This document shows positions 23,701-38,700 of a stretch of 64,000 nucleotides of DNA, piece by piece. The stretch comes from Mytilus californianus. Lineage: Eukaryota > Mollusca > Bivalvia > Mytilida > Mytilidae. The position numbers and the translations under genes were made by a program. Every line of letters begins with the position of its first letter. The first letter of the stretch is position 1. Where the stretch lies: contig NW_026262690.1 of NCBI RefSeq assembly GCF_021869535.1, positions 67,263,995 through 67,327,994 of the forward strand, in the 5' to 3' direction. The notes under the pieces were generated by a model. The model made no database searches, was not told the origin of the DNA, and saw only the letters and a program-made list of their open reading frames with translations.

Positions 23701-26700
23701 TAGGCCTATAAATCACACAAATTTATCTATGATAATTATCTGGGGGAATAACAAGGATGGCTTTACCAATACAAACTTAACTTCTACGTCATGTGGTCTC
23801 TGGTGGATAGTTGTCATATTGGCAATCATACCACATCTTCTTATTTTTATACAACGTACTGATTTCATTGTGTGCTTTACCTGTTCTGGATGTTACCATA
23901 ATTCGAGATTGGAATAGATAATTTAAAACAAAATTATGTCATTTCAAAATCTTTTCTTTGAAATTGGAGGTTGATGGACTCCATGAAGATTTATCAACAT
24001 TTGAGCCAAAATTAAAAACAGGTTTGTTTGCCCTAGCCTGACTGACCTGATTGCAGATGATTGGGAATTTTCTTTTATCTCTATTCACCTAAATCTTAAT
24101 TTCATTCTGGATTAAGCGGAAATAATTTGACCATTCTAAAAGGTTTTCTACAATATTTTGCAGTCAGGAAGTTAAATGGTGTCAGTCAGTCAGTATGTTG
24201 ATACATATATCACACATGTAGACCTAACAACTCAAGCTGGGAACCTTATTTTGCTTGAAAATCAAGAAATGTATTGAGCACTAAAACCTAATTGTGGTCC
24301 TTGTATTGAAAATCGGTTAGGGGTTTCACTTTAGCCCTACACTTCAATATTTTTACTGCTAACAAAAAAAAACAATTTTCATATGATTTTTTTTCCTTGA
24401 GCATTATTAATGAGAATAACCAATACCTGTGAATGCCATCTCGACAACATTCCATTCTGGTGGCCCAGACTGTTCCGACTTCCACACCTAAAATGCAAAG
24501 AAAACAACAGGTTAATTTAACTTTGTAGATGTTAAAATATACTGTCTGAAAAAAAAACAATGGCCACTTGCCTGATTAAGAGAAATTTCAATTTCAAGTA
24601 TCAATGTAATATGAGTGTACCTTTTGCTATGTGTTACCATATTTCTCAATTAACCACTATCTTTGACAAACAGTACAAAAACTTGACTTTAAGTTGACTT
24701 CTAAATGTCAACTGTTTTTTGCATAGTTTGTTTGCTCTCTCAAGACTTTTATTTAGGAGTATTAAATTATGGATTGATATTTAAGTTATATCTGTTTCCT
24801 GTCAAGTTTGGTTCAAATAGGCCTTTTGATTGAAGAGAAGTTGATGAAAATGTAAATAGGTAAAAGATGACGGGCAACAGAGTGCAGAGTGCTAACTAGC
24901 TCCCAAAAAGAATGCAAGCAAACTAACTATGTGTTGCATCTCTAGTATGTAAATGCCGAGTATTAAAAAACTAGAGGCTCTAAAGAGCCTGTGTCGCTCA
25001 CCTTGGTCTATGTGCATATTAAACAAAGGACACAGATGGATTCATGACAAAATTGTGTTTTGGTGATGGTGATGTGTTTGTAGATCTTACTTTACTGAAC
25101 ATTCTTGCTCCTTACTATTATCTCTATCTATAATGAACTTGGCCCGGTAGATACAGTGGAAAATACTTTGTAAAAATTTACAAAAATTTACAAAATTTAT
25201 GAAAATTGTAAAAAATTGACTATAAAGGGCAATAACTCCTTAAGGGGTCAATTGACAATTTTGGTCATGTTGCCTTATTTGTAGATCTAACTTTGCTGTA
25301 CATTATTGCTGTTTACAGTTTATCTCTATCTATAATAATATTCAAGATAATAACCAAAAGCTGCAAAATTTTCTTAAAATTACCAATTCAGGGGCAGCAA
25401 CCCAACAATGTGTTGCCTGATTGGTCTGAAAATTTCAGGGCAGATAGATCTTGACCTAATGAACAATTTTACCCCCATGTCAGATTTGCTCTAAATGCTT
25501 TGGTTTCAGAGATATGAGCCAAAAACTGCATTTTACCCTATGTACTATTTTTTAGCCATGTCGGCCATCTTGGTTCGTGGGCGGGGTCATAGGACACATT
25601 TTTTAAACTAGATACCCTAATGATGATTGTGGACAAGTTTGGTTAAATTTGTCTTAGTAGTTCCAGAGGAGAAGATTTTTGTAAAAAATTACAAAAATTT
25701 ACGAAAAATGGTTAAAAATTGACTATAAAGGGCAATAACTCCTTAAGGGGTCAACTGACAATTTTGGTCAAGTTGACTTATTTGTAGATCTTACTTTGCT
25801 GAACATTATTGCTGTTTACAGTTTATCTCTATCTATAATAATATTCAAGATAATAACCAAAAACGGCAAAATTTCCTTAAAATTACCAATTCAGGGGCAG
25901 CAACCCAACAACGGGTTGCCTGATTGGTAAGAAAATTTCAGGGCAGATAGATCTTGACCTAATGAACAATTTTATACTCATCAGATTTGCTCTAAATGCT
26001 TTGGTTTCAGAGATATGAGCCAAAAACTGCATTTTACCCTATGTACTATTTTTTAGCCATGTCGGCCATCTTGGTTCACGGGCGGGGTCATCGGACACAT
26101 TTTTTAAACAAGATACCCTAATGATGATTGTGGACAAGTTTGGTTAAATTTGTCTTAGTAGTTTCAGAGGAGAAGATTTTTGTAAAAGATTACAAAAATT
26201 TACGAAAAATGGTTAAAAATTGACTATAAAGGGCAATAACTCCTTAAGGGGTCAACTGACCATTTTGGTCAAGTTGACTTATTTGTAGATCTTACTTTGC
26301 TGAACATTATTGCTGTTTACAGTTTATCTCTATCTATAATAATATTCAAGATAATAACATAAAACTGCAAAATTTCCTTAAAATTACCAATTCAGGGGCA
26401 GCAACCCAACAACGGGTTGCCTGATTGGTAAGAAAATTTTAGGGCAGATAGATCTTGACCTAATGAACAATTTTATACTCATCAGATTTGCTCTTAATGC
26501 TTTGGTTTCAGAGATATGAGCCAAAAACTGCATTTTACCCTATGTACTATTTTTTAGCCATGTCGACCATCTTGGTTCACGGGCGGGGTCATCGGACACA
26601 TTTTTTAAACAAAATACCCTAATGATGATTGTGGACAAGTTTGGTTAAATTTTTCTTAGTAGTTTCAGAGGAGAAGATTTTTGTAAAAGATTACAAAAAT

Positions 26701-29700
26701 TTACGAAAAATGGTTAAAAATTGACTATAAAGGGCAATAACTCCTTAAGGGGTCAACTGACCATTTTGGTCAAGTTGACTTATTTGTAGATCTTACTTTG
26801 CTGAACATTATTGCTGTTTACAGTTTATCTCTATCTATAATAATATTCAAGATGATAACCAAAAACGGCAAAATTTCCTTAAAATTCCCAATTCAGGGGC
26901 AGCAACCCAACAACAGATTGTCCGATACATCTGAAAATTTCAGGGCAGATAGATCTTGACCTAATAAACAATTTTATCCCATGTCAGATTTGCTCTAAAT
27001 GCTTTGGTTTCAGAGATATAAGCCAAAATCTACATTTTACCCCTATGTTCTATTTTTAGCCATGGCGGCCATCTTGGTTGGTTGGCCGGGTCACTGGACA
27101 CATTTTTTAAACTAGATACCCCAATGATGATTTGGCCAAGTTTGGTCAAATTTGGCCCAGTAGTTTCAGAGGAGAAGATTTTTGTAAAAGTTTACGGACG
27201 ATGGACGACGGACGACGGACGCAAAGTGATGAGAAAAGCTCACTTGACCTTTCAGGTCAGGTGAGCTAAAAAAGGTATCTGCTATTTTATTTACAACTGA
27301 GAGAGTCCCAAAATGGAGTAAGTCCCTTTATAAATCCCAATTCAACCACGAGATCTAGTTGTAAATGGTAAAATTTCAAATAAACTGAGGCAGCCATAAT
27401 TTAAAAAAAAAATTCTAACATCTATCAGATTAGCCCCAAATCCCACTCTCCATTTCATTCAAATAAAATTATTAATACACTTAACATTATTGACTCTTTT
27501 GTGTAGTAAATACATGAATCAGTTTTCTGCATAAAAAAATAACATTGAAGGAACAGAGAACATTTAAACTTTGCAAAACCAGATGATGCCACAAATTAAG
27601 ATGCTTTGACTATTTACTGTAGTTGCAGATTAAAATGCGACAGAAATGTCTAACAATCAGACGAACAAATGGACAACGGTAAACAGGTATATCTCCTCCT
27701 TAGAAACTTGGGTAAAATGTTTTATAAATTACCTGGAACTGCTCCATAGAAATTTGGTCTATTAGGTGCAACTTTGGCCGGTGCATCATTTTCATCAATC
27801 CATTGGTCTACTTCTTCCTTAAGTTCTGTTTCTGTTGGCACTTCCTGTAATGTAAGCCAAAATACAAAATACTAGTCTGTTTGTTTGTAAATTCACCATT
27901 TTATATGCATCTCAACATTTTATTTTATACTTTTAAAACTAATAAAATTCATTAATTCTATTTAGAACAGATACTATTTTCATGCACAATTTATGTAACT
28001 TTTTATTGTTTGTTATAAACATACACACCATTTTGTAACTTAAATATGTGGGTATATATATCATTGATATTTTGTTTTTAATGTTCATGGATAGGATGTT
28101 TAGAACAGGGCTTCCAAAATTATTTTTAGCCAGCCGGACATTTTATATATTATCCTGATTTTAATCCCTTAAGACTAAATAAACAAAAGGCAATTATGGT
28201 AATCAGTTGCCGAGTTGGCCATTCTAATGATTGACATTAAAAAAAAAACAATATTAAACTTTCTTTGATTCAAATTCTAAGTTCTGACGTAAACTGTTAA
28301 ATTGGCAGTGCATCATTCGAAGTGTGCAACATCAGCGTACTTATATCTAACTTAGACTCTTTATTTGTGGCAAAATAACATTGTCAAAAACTTTACTTTC
28401 ATTTTTAAATCTAATACCGGATGTTATCTTGACAATGGTAAAACATGGACCAGAGACGGATACGTAAATTCCGTGTACGTTTGCAAAGCATGAATGAGTG
28501 TAAGTAAATGTAAGTAGCTCTTTCTACGTTATTTCTCCAAGAAAATATTTGAAATAAACGTGAGATAAAGGTATCAATGACAATTTAAGCATTTTTTGAA
28601 GAAATTAGGATGCATAATTAAATTTTACACCTGCACACATGCGCACACGTGTACTAGTTCATACAGAGACATGTCTCTGTTTAAACAACGTGGTTATGAC
28701 GATTTTTCATTTTCACCTTTTTTAATTTTTTCATCAAATCATATGTGTAAACGTATTTCTGATAATTTAAATCTTTTTGACTAAATTAATTAGATACAAA
28801 CCGCTGAAATGTAAGAAAATAACTTTGAATAGACTGATCAATGTCAGGTTCAAAATAGTTTACCTGTCACCTGAACAGGTAAATTTCAGCTGTTCGACAA
28901 CTAATTAGCCTTGATTAAAATGAGAAGGTATTAAAAGTAGGGGTTGTTTTGATAGTACTTAATGATCATGTCACTTTTATGACCGGAAATGTGTGGCTGT
29001 TGAAGGCAAAAGGTTGGGTCAAAAAGATAGTGAATTATGTTAAAATGACCGTCTCTTAAGAAAGCCTTGAAAACTAAAAAGAAGATGACCATTTCATGCT
29101 TTGCCCAGCCGGACTTTTATCGGACATTATACAAATGTCCGGAATATATGACCGTTTTGGAAGCCTTGGTTTCGAATGTTGTGCTCAATGCACATTATGT
29201 TTTTTTTTATTATCTCAAAAGTAGTGATTAAGTCTGGAAAATTGATAACTATCAAGCCAGTCCCATAAGGGTTTTGATTGTATGAAGGCAATGTTTACCC
29301 CAAAACATACCATCTGTTACTAACATATAACATTTATACATGTTTAATGGATCTTATAGTCTACATAAAGATGACAGTGACAACTTCTTTATTTGAAACA
29401 ATCTGCAGTATTAAGGTAATGAAAGAAGCAATATATCACAATATGGTTTCAAAACAAGCCAAATAGTTCAACGATGAATAAAATTAAATTACAAAAGAAA
29501 GAGTCTAAATTGCATAATATAAGGTCCTTAAAAATGTATGTCTATCATTCCAATTAGACATTAGAATGGCTTGTGTGGAAATTTCCTACCTTTCCCTTTA
29601 CACGAGCTGAACGTCTACGACTTCCCCTTATAGATCCAGAATTATCTGGATCTAATTCAACATGCTTTTTTGCTGGTCGACTAGAAGTGCTGTCTTCTGC

Positions 29701-32700
29701 TTTTCTCTTGTTACCACGAATACTTTTCTTGAAGCTGACTTTTGGCAAGGATTTGTACTGAAATAGAAGAGTCAACTTGATCAAGATTTTTCACTTTAAC
29801 TGGAAAATACAACAAGGAGTTGAGAATCAGATAAATAGACATATATACATTTACCATGTCTACATAAAGATAAACATCTGAAAGCCTTTAGTTCTGCATT
29901 TTTTTTAAAATAGAACGTATACAATCCCTTGGCTTTAAAACTATAAATATCTTACATTTTTTATCCTTCTAAGGATTTGATAAGGTTTCTGAACTTCTAA
30001 ATGGGATTTTGTGACGCTACATTATTGTCTATAACCACAGGCACTTGTTTCAGAAAATTTTTTTCCTATATACCTTAATATAACACAAGGTACTTAACTC
30101 GCATTTTTGAAAAATGTCACCCGGTCGCGAAATTATGTTATATTTCGATTTCTCGGTTGTCAACTCCACTAAAACTTGTTATGCCATAAATTTAAATTGA
30201 TTTATCTACACAATGGTGTATAACACGCCTACCTTTGTTGTCTTGATTCATTCGTAGCAGGCCTACCTAAATATGTCAACCGTAATTATTTCGTCTACCA
30301 ACACTTGATTGGAAATATAAGACTAATAAGCAGTAAAAGGTATCTTTCCATGCTCTTTATATATCTTGGTTTCCGATTGGTCAAATTTTATGGGAAGGTC
30401 TATTGCTAAAAATAAATGTTTCTCCGAGTTATCTGATCTTATCTCATTTCATATGTAAAGTCCAGAGAGAGAGTCTGAATGACATTGATGGAATTGGAAA
30501 ATTTGAGTCTAAAAATAGAAACTCGTAACTCATTAGACATACCTCAAATAACACTTGTTAGATTTTTTTTCACAGAATCATTTACAAATTTACTATCTGG
30601 ATGATAAGTTCTATTCAGACAAAAACTATTAGTTTTTTTATAAATACTTTTTCTAATTATTCATTTACTGCAAGTCTTATATTTCCAATCGTGTGTTGGT
30701 AGACGAAATAATTACGGTTGACATACTTGGGTAGGCCTGCTATGCATGAATCCGACAACAAAGGGAGGCGTGTTATACACCATTGGGTAGATAAATCAAT
30801 TTATATTCACGGCATAACAAGTTTTAGTGGAGTTGACAACTGAGAAATCGACATATAACGGAATTTCGCGACCGGGTGACATTTTACAAAAATGCGAGTT
30901 AAGTACCTTTAATTGTGTTATATTAAGATATATATGAAATTTTTTTTAGGAGACAAGTGCCTGTGCCTATAACATGGCTCAGTTTCAGATTCCATTAGTG
31001 CAGATGTCCAAATGTTTACTTATCACGCATTTTCAATACGGGGGTGCATTAGCGATATTTTAGTATCGAAAATTTGATGGAAAGCAAACCCAACAATCCA
31101 TGCTGATTTTGTTTCCTTGATATGTTGTCTTGCTCGATATAAGAGCATTTGAACAAATAACAAAGGGTTTTCGATTCACGATTCGCCAACTACAGGCTAA
31201 AATATTGTCCTAAAACTAGTTTAAAATGTTCGTTACGCTGAAGGTACTCCAATAGATATACAAGTGTTTTCACTTTACAGATATCCTCGTTTGAATGATG
31301 GGTTTGATCGTTTAACATGTGCTGTAAATGACTTTCCCGTTTCAACAATTACTTACTGCTGTACTATTTCACTCTTTTTCTCACTAAATCAAAAATGCAT
31401 ATCTTTTGACAGAGTAAAACTCCTGACAAAACTATTGAAAGGGTTGTGTTTAATTCCGGAATATGTCAATAATATGGACATTTTGTGTTGACAAAGTTAT
31501 ATACATCCTGCAAATTGTCATGGTATACAAAATATGAAAGTTAATCAGTTCTTAAAGTCGGTATTTTGTAAAAACCATATATTTACCGCAGGCTTATGAA
31601 AGTAACGAACATTTTCTAAAAATGGTTAAAAAATAGAATAACATTTTTTTTGTATTCTGAAAGAGAAAGTGTTGGGAAATGGTGGGAAAAAAGATGACAA
31701 AGTGCAACATTATAATATGAACTTGATATATATCTCAAATTAAGGACTTCCCGATGTTTCAACCGAAACAAAATGTACGTTACTGTAATGACAACATACA
31801 GAAACGCATTTTCTTGTAAATTTCAGAATGAAATATAGCTACTAAAAGTTAAAATTTACTTTCCAGTTGATAGTGATGAGAGTATATTATAGACAATTCA
31901 ATGAAACAACATGTAAACTTTAATAAACTTAAACAAGTAACGAACATTTCAAAATTTCATTATCTTCTGCTCACGTCAATTGTTATTACTGTAAAGTTCC
32001 TCAATTTTTGCTACATCATCAGGGTTTACTTTAAGCATTCTTTTCGATTTCCCGGAGGCTTGTGGATTTGAAATCTTGCACAAAATGTCCTTACGGTCAA
32101 CCCAAATAACATCGGACCTACTTGGCCACTGATACATTGCTTTCTTCTTTTCTAGAAAAGAGATTTCAATGGTGTTATCTTCAATATCGATTGTTTTTAT
32201 TTGACCGATGTACCATTTATTTAAGTAGATAGCAGCCACATAATCTGCACTGCTATATTCCACGTCTGGATAAGTTTCCCTGGCTTCATCTGCAGCCTCT
32301 GCTGTTTTGTCCGTTTGAGTTCCTGTCTTCAAAACTCTTTCCAGCTGCCAATTTTCACATGTAAATTCATCTGACAAACAGGTTACGCAATAACAACTTG
32401 TATTACGAACAGCAAGGCCGCAATTAAAAATATCTTTGTTTTCCCTTACCCTACCCACCATTTTGGAAGTGGGTAGGTAGGTAGGCTTTTATTTTTTTTT
32501 TAGAGAAAATCCCTGAAATATATCTAACACACAGGAAAACACAGAAAAAAAACAAATTGAACTTTATTGATACTAAAACAACATACTGTATAATGTATTA
32601 TCATGATTATGCATGACTAGAAGACCCTACAATTTCAGACTAGAAAATGTTTGTAAATATCAATGTCTTTGTGACTTAGAGTAGACCACATATAAATTGA

Positions 32701-35700
32701 GACACGGTTCTATATTTTTCTTATAGTTTTATTAATTCAATTGAAAATATAAAACCCCAACGAGACTGCTACCTAGAAACATTCGATGCAAAAAATATGT
32801 ACACTTGTTTTTCATTTAAGGAAATACTAGAAGCCACAAACCGTGATCCAAGCGAGTATGACTACGCCTATTAAGGCTTATTCTAGAAAACTATGAATTT
32901 ATTTTTAACAATAAACTTTACCATGAAACCTTGGGCGTGCCTATGTGCGGATCAGCATTCGCTGAGTTAGTAGGCCTTAAAATGTTTGTTAATTCTTGAA
33001 CACATTTTACAACGCTTTCAACACAGAGAAACAAAATGATAATGATAGTTGAAGTTCACTTACGAATTTTCCTGTAATGAAATAATATTCTTAGACACTG
33101 TCATAATTATACAAAGGAGAAAGATTCTTTAACGAAGGCATAGTATGATACAAGACATTAAAACCAATATCAAACCAACTGAAACATATCAATATCTGCA
33201 CAGACACTGCTCACACCCAAAAAGTGTTTTCATTGAAAGGATTTATCAAGGGTGAAGTATTGAGGTATCTCAGAAACACAAGCAGCAAAACTGATCTTAA
33301 AAAAACAGTAAGAAGCTCAAACGAGGATATCAAATATCTGAAATCAACGATTTTTTTTATCAAACACAAAATACAGAAAGGGAAAAATTGCTAACACATT
33401 GCCCAGCGGAACGGGAGCAACCGCTAGTAGTGTTAACAAAATTCAACCCATCTATACAGAAACTAAAAATATAATAATGAAACACTGGCATCTTATTTCA
33501 CAAAACCCTGAACATGTGACCATATTTAATCATCAGCCCATTATAGCTTATAAAAGACATAAGAACTTACAAGAACTTTTATCAAAGCATTAGCTGGTAT
33601 AGTCATCTCGACTTTTCACAACACAATATGATACTGAGCTCGAAAAAAATCAACTACTATTTTATCCAAAGACAACTAGTGTATGGTCCAATATCACATA
33701 CGAAATGAAACAAAATAGCATAAATAGCACGCCAATATACAACTTATTGAGTCGCCCACTGATAAAGACGAACTCAGGGATTTACCACAAACATGGCAGA
33801 ATTTCAGAAACACTGGGCCTAACATTTTAGCTCAAAGGGTGAGCTCGGATGTGCAATCGTAACTTCTCGGCCATTCTCGATACGCATTTTGTTATTGGAG
33901 GCGTAGCTAGAATGGAAGAGTAGTTAAGATTGCTCGGATGCATTTATTAAAAACATTATTCCATTCCAATTTCAGTATCCTTGCATACGTAGTTTACCCT
34001 TTGCTGCAAACACACAGGCGACAATGATTTCGCGGAATGTTGAAAATACAGACCATTCAAGGAAACGAATTTAAAAAACGAACTTTTGAGCGAAACGAAA
34101 AAAAAAAACAACAACGTGATTTTCAGTCGGCGGATTTTTAGTGGGTCGGTCGGGTAAGGGGAAACAAACTTAATTTTAATTTTGGCCCAACTACAGCATT
34201 GCCTTTTTCTGCTACAGCGTGTAATTTCATTGTACCTGGTATTGAACGGAGCTTTTGTTCGGAAATAAGTTTGGTTTTATTTTCACATCGGTCTTTAGGC
34301 AAGAAGATTAACTTGATGCTCTTTAAACTACACGATTGTGATTGTGTCCATGCGTAGAAATCATGTGGGTCTTGTATTGCGACTTTCCCCGTACGCACCG
34401 CTTCGTCTGCCATTCGTTTACTAGTGCCTCCAATCCCATCGCATGGGCCTTTCCCATGACCGGCCTCCCAATAGTTCCACTTGGCCTTCATGCCGTAATC
34501 GAGACTGTGATTCGCAATAGCATTGAATATTGCTTTATTGCGATATTGAGATGTCGGACTATCCGTCCAGTAATGGATACATTCTACAGTTGGAAGAAGC
34601 TGTTTTATTTCTGGTATAATTTGGTCGATGATGGATAGTACGGTTGCTGAATTGTGACCCATCTCGTCTGAGATAACTACTATACTTTTGTGGAGCAGCT
34701 CATCCCCGTCAACCTTGTAGTAAACTACAACTGGATGTATTGTCACGCTAGTCTGATTCCAATAGGCAGACTGGATCTCTTCCACGGATTTGCACTGATA
34801 GTTTTCGGCAAAGTCCATATGTACAATGCAATGATTTTTTGGTAGATTTATCTTCAATTCTTTCATTTGTGCATATTGTGTTTGTATTCTTGTTACATGA
34901 TCTTTAAATTCGTTCATCTGTTTTTCGACATGAGCTATAAATCCACTTTTATCAACTGTGCTGTCTACAACTTTCATTGTCATTTTTGTTCTGCCCTTTT
35001 CTTCTACTTTAACTCTTTTCCACTGACTAAATACCACATCACTGGCCTCTGTATTTGTCATGTCTTGTATAATTTCTTGTTGCTTTTCAACTTCTTTTTC
35101 TGCATTCAAAGAAACGTCTATACCTAATCGTTTTACAGCTTTTAATGTAAATGACATGTTTTGGTGTTTGGTACATAAACATGTGTCCCTTCTTATGAAT
35201 GATGTCAGAAGAATATTCTTTGGACGAAGTCGTGTAAAGGTGGTAAATGACAGCTTCACTGTGGGATACTCCATCATAAATTTATGGTACAAGTTTGAAA
35301 GGTAGTCTGTCAAGATTCTTTTCTGAACTTTCTTATCATCTGTTTTAACATAGTCTGCCTTTCCTGGCACAACTCTAGAGTTCTCATCCCTCTCTAGAAA
35401 TCTTGTTACATTGTATCTATGCTTTCCCATCTCTCGGATTCGGTATAACCTTTTGATATTGATGTCTTTAGTTGCTACTTTTGCTAGTTTATTTCTACTG
35501 AGTCCTGTTCTTTGTGCTAGTGTCTAGTAGCTAGTCATCCTGTACTTTTTCATGGTTTTGCCGGAGACAATGTTTCGTACTATCCTAGTTCTCATTCTTG
35601 CCTGAGTCGATGTTCCCTCTCCTGCTGATCTAATTTCATTACAAATTGTATTAGCGAAAAGTAGTTCTTTTCTGACACTGCTTCTCTGTTCAGCTGATAA

Positions 35701-38700
35701 GTTCATTTCATCGAGTTGCTGTTCAGTTTTGGATCTTGGTGTACTTGTGTTTTTGTCAACTTTTTTTCGTTTCACTCGTTGCAAAGAGCGCGCAGTTGTT
35801 CTGTACTTCCTCTTTAAATTTTCATGCTTGGCTTGTAGACTTTTCATTTCGGCCTTTATTTTAGTTAATTCTTTGCTTATTCTCATTTTCGGACCATTGG
35901 CTTTCTTCTGGAATCTCATTTGGACCAGTAGTCGGTTTTTAGTAGGAATGACAGACGATGTTCCACTTTCATATCCACTTGTGGAGGGTTCAATCTGCTG
36001 GTTATTGGCATGGATTAATTCTAATACCTCTTTTTTTCTTGCTCTATAAGGTTTTAGGTAATCTCTGTTATATTCGTTTCTTTGTCTCCTCTTTCTTCGA
36101 GATAATTGACTACTAGGTACATAATTTTGTTTCCGTCTCTCCCTTTCCTTTTGAAGATAAGCTTCATTGTTTTTTTCTTTCAGGCACTGTCTGTATTCTC
36201 TCTGAATCTGGGCCCTCGATTTGACCATTTCTGTAAATGAAAGATAACTGTATTTAGATACGGGTACAATGATATATCGAAAGCTTCCACGGAAAGTCGT
36301 TGAAGTCTTAATAAATATTTTTTTTAATAAGCATTTATTTTTGGATACAAAATTTTATAAGAGATAAGCTAAAAATTATTTTGAAATGTTCGTTACTAGA
36401 GTAGAAATGTACGTTACCACTACATACGTGGGAATTCTACATTTTGAATGCAAAAACTAAAACGTGACGAAAGGAAATGTAGTACTGTCATCACATTAGT
36501 AATTTCTTCAAGAAATTGCATTCAAGTTGCAAGCATTTTTTGGAAGCAGGTAAGTTTTCATAGACGTGAGAATTCGCAATATAAATACATTAGCAAAATG
36601 TCTGTTTCTCTAGGATTCGACTTTTTATTAATGTGTAATGTGCTTGTATTTATTCAACTGACATACAATTATGAAATGGAAAGTGATAAATAGACATAGT
36701 GGTAGTCCTAAGACAACGTTAAAGAACTATTTCAATGTGTATACATTGTAAAAAGTTCATTACTCTATATAACGAACATTTCACAACTACAATGTCATTT
36801 ATTAACACATTTTAAGACATCCATGTCAATTACGATGTATGACCATATTGTTTAGGTTGTTATGTAAACAAGTGATATAATATTTAATAGTTGTGTATTC
36901 CATTATAAGAAATGCGTGATAATGTAAAATGTAAACGTACCTTATAAATGTGGATCCTTCTCCTGTCAAAAGTTTATAAATGAATGAAACTTTTGTCGTT
37001 TTAAATATATGGCGGCAGTCAACTCATCCAGCATCACATACTTTTATGTAAAGCTATCACGTTTATGAGTCTGTTTCATATCCTAGGTAACGAATTTTTC
37101 AGTAACGTACATTTCAAGTATACTGAAGACCTTCAATTTAAGAAACCATTAGAGTTTCTCGAATCGAAACGTTGTATTTTTCTAGGAAGGATAACATAAA
37201 GAATTACCCAGTGCTGATAGGAATATACTGAGTTTTAACTGAGAAAAGTTTTTAGCAGTAACGAACATGTCATAACTAAGTTAATTACATCCAATATCGT
37301 CCCTTCCGACATTTCCAGAATCCGTAAACTACAATACAGAGAACTATGTCTGCCTTGACTTGAGTAACTTTATCAACAATGTTTTATAACCCTGTTTCAG
37401 CTCAAGTTTGATCATGTATATATAATGCTCCATTTTGTGAATCCTTTTACAAATTTAAGAAATATATACAAACCAAGCTATCAATATTGTTTATTAGCTG
37501 TTGGAAAAAACAAATAGATAAATTTTCAGACAGTAAACTGAAAACCTACCTTTTATATAAAACAAATTTTGGTTTTGAAAAATATCTAACATTGATCAAG
37601 AATTTTGAACTTAGAAGAAGTTTTACTAAATTACGTGTATCTTCTCATAGATTACAAATAGAATTAGGTAGATATCAGGGTATTCCCCGAATTAACAGAA
37701 TATGTAATAAATGTTCTTCCAATACTGTCGAAGATGAGGCTCATTTTCTATTTGATTGTAACAAATTTGAGGATGATAGAAATTGTATGTTAGCTAGTAT
37801 TGCACAATATAATTCTTATTTTAATCATATGAACAGTCAAAGCAAAATTATCTGTTTATTTAGTGTAGAAAATGTTGAGTTACTTAAAATAATATGTAAT
37901 TTTATATACAAACATCTTCCTTAGTGAAGATTAGTTAAAGGAAATCTATGTGTGTATATACATTTGATTGGACATAGAAAATTATATTCATCTGAATATC
38001 ACAAACATACTAGCCGATTAAAAAAAAAAATAATTGTTAAGATATATTATTTATTCAAATGTTCTCTTATATCCTTGAGGCATCGTCCCCTGGTATCAAC
38101 TGCATTCAAGTTACCTATGATGCTTCCTTGTTTGCTTTTGATACAGGTAGGAAAGAGACATTTACACACATTTTACATACCTATGGCCCATAAGGTATCG
38201 CCCCCTGGTGTCAGCTGCCTTTAGGAAACCATAATGCTTTCCTATTTGCTGCTGACACAGGATGAGTCATGGACATGTTTAATTTCTACTTTCTTTTTGG
38301 CTAATTATTATATATTTAATTGATCCAACTTTTTGTGTACTATACATATGTGGATATCTATTTTTCTTTTTTTCTTTTTGGGCTGCTTGTTTGTTATCTA
38401 TATCAACCACACTTGCAATAAAATGCATTAGTATTAAAAAAAACAACATACTATAGATTCTTTATCTACGTATTCTTTAAGAACTTAAATAGTTCTCGTT
38501 TAACTTTTTTTTTTTTTTTATCTCATTGTTTGTATTGTATTATGAAAAAATTATTGATGTTGTAATGTTTATGCCCTTTGGGGCCCATAATTGGAAATAA
38601 AATATCTTATCTTATATATGTTAAAAATTTCGACATATTTATTTTGGCATAACGAACATGTACCTGCTTTTTGTGACAACCCTTAAGGAGTATGCTGTCA

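Larger units (their letters stand above)
31976..36228 (-). pseudogene. DDE-like transposase gene of an uncharacterised family, one internal stop
   Basis: Reads 36228-34138 in one frame with a single TAG at 35526-35524, then an intron, then a C-terminal exon within about 32461-31976. The first 234 residues are basic and coiled ([20 protein letters not shown]). The middle part has [10 protein letters not shown] (Cys/His), [21 protein letters not shown] and [11 protein letters not shown]; the spaced acidic residues and the HGKG...DG motif look like a DDE/D transposase core. The last exon has NTSCYCVTC and a small beta domain like Tudor ([10 protein letters not shown]). A TTTACAG acceptor just before the ATG at 36228 suggests a 5' UTR intron. 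I recognise similar proteins only as unnamed multi-copy invertebrate proteins; the superfamily is unknown to me. Confidence 0.7.

Noticed and set aside
14560-27268. Regularly spaced repeats that might suggest a CRISPR-like array
   Set aside because: Units are 120-530 bp, diverged, without unique spacers, and lie in introns of an animal gene.
31976-32461. Independent 161-residue gene
   Set aside because: Its Cys-rich and Tudor-like content, strand and position fit the C-terminal exon of the transposase-like gene better.
37952-38224. Plus-strand 90-residue frame downstream of the LINE domain
   Set aside because: It lies in the LINE 3' UTR and has no protein family character.
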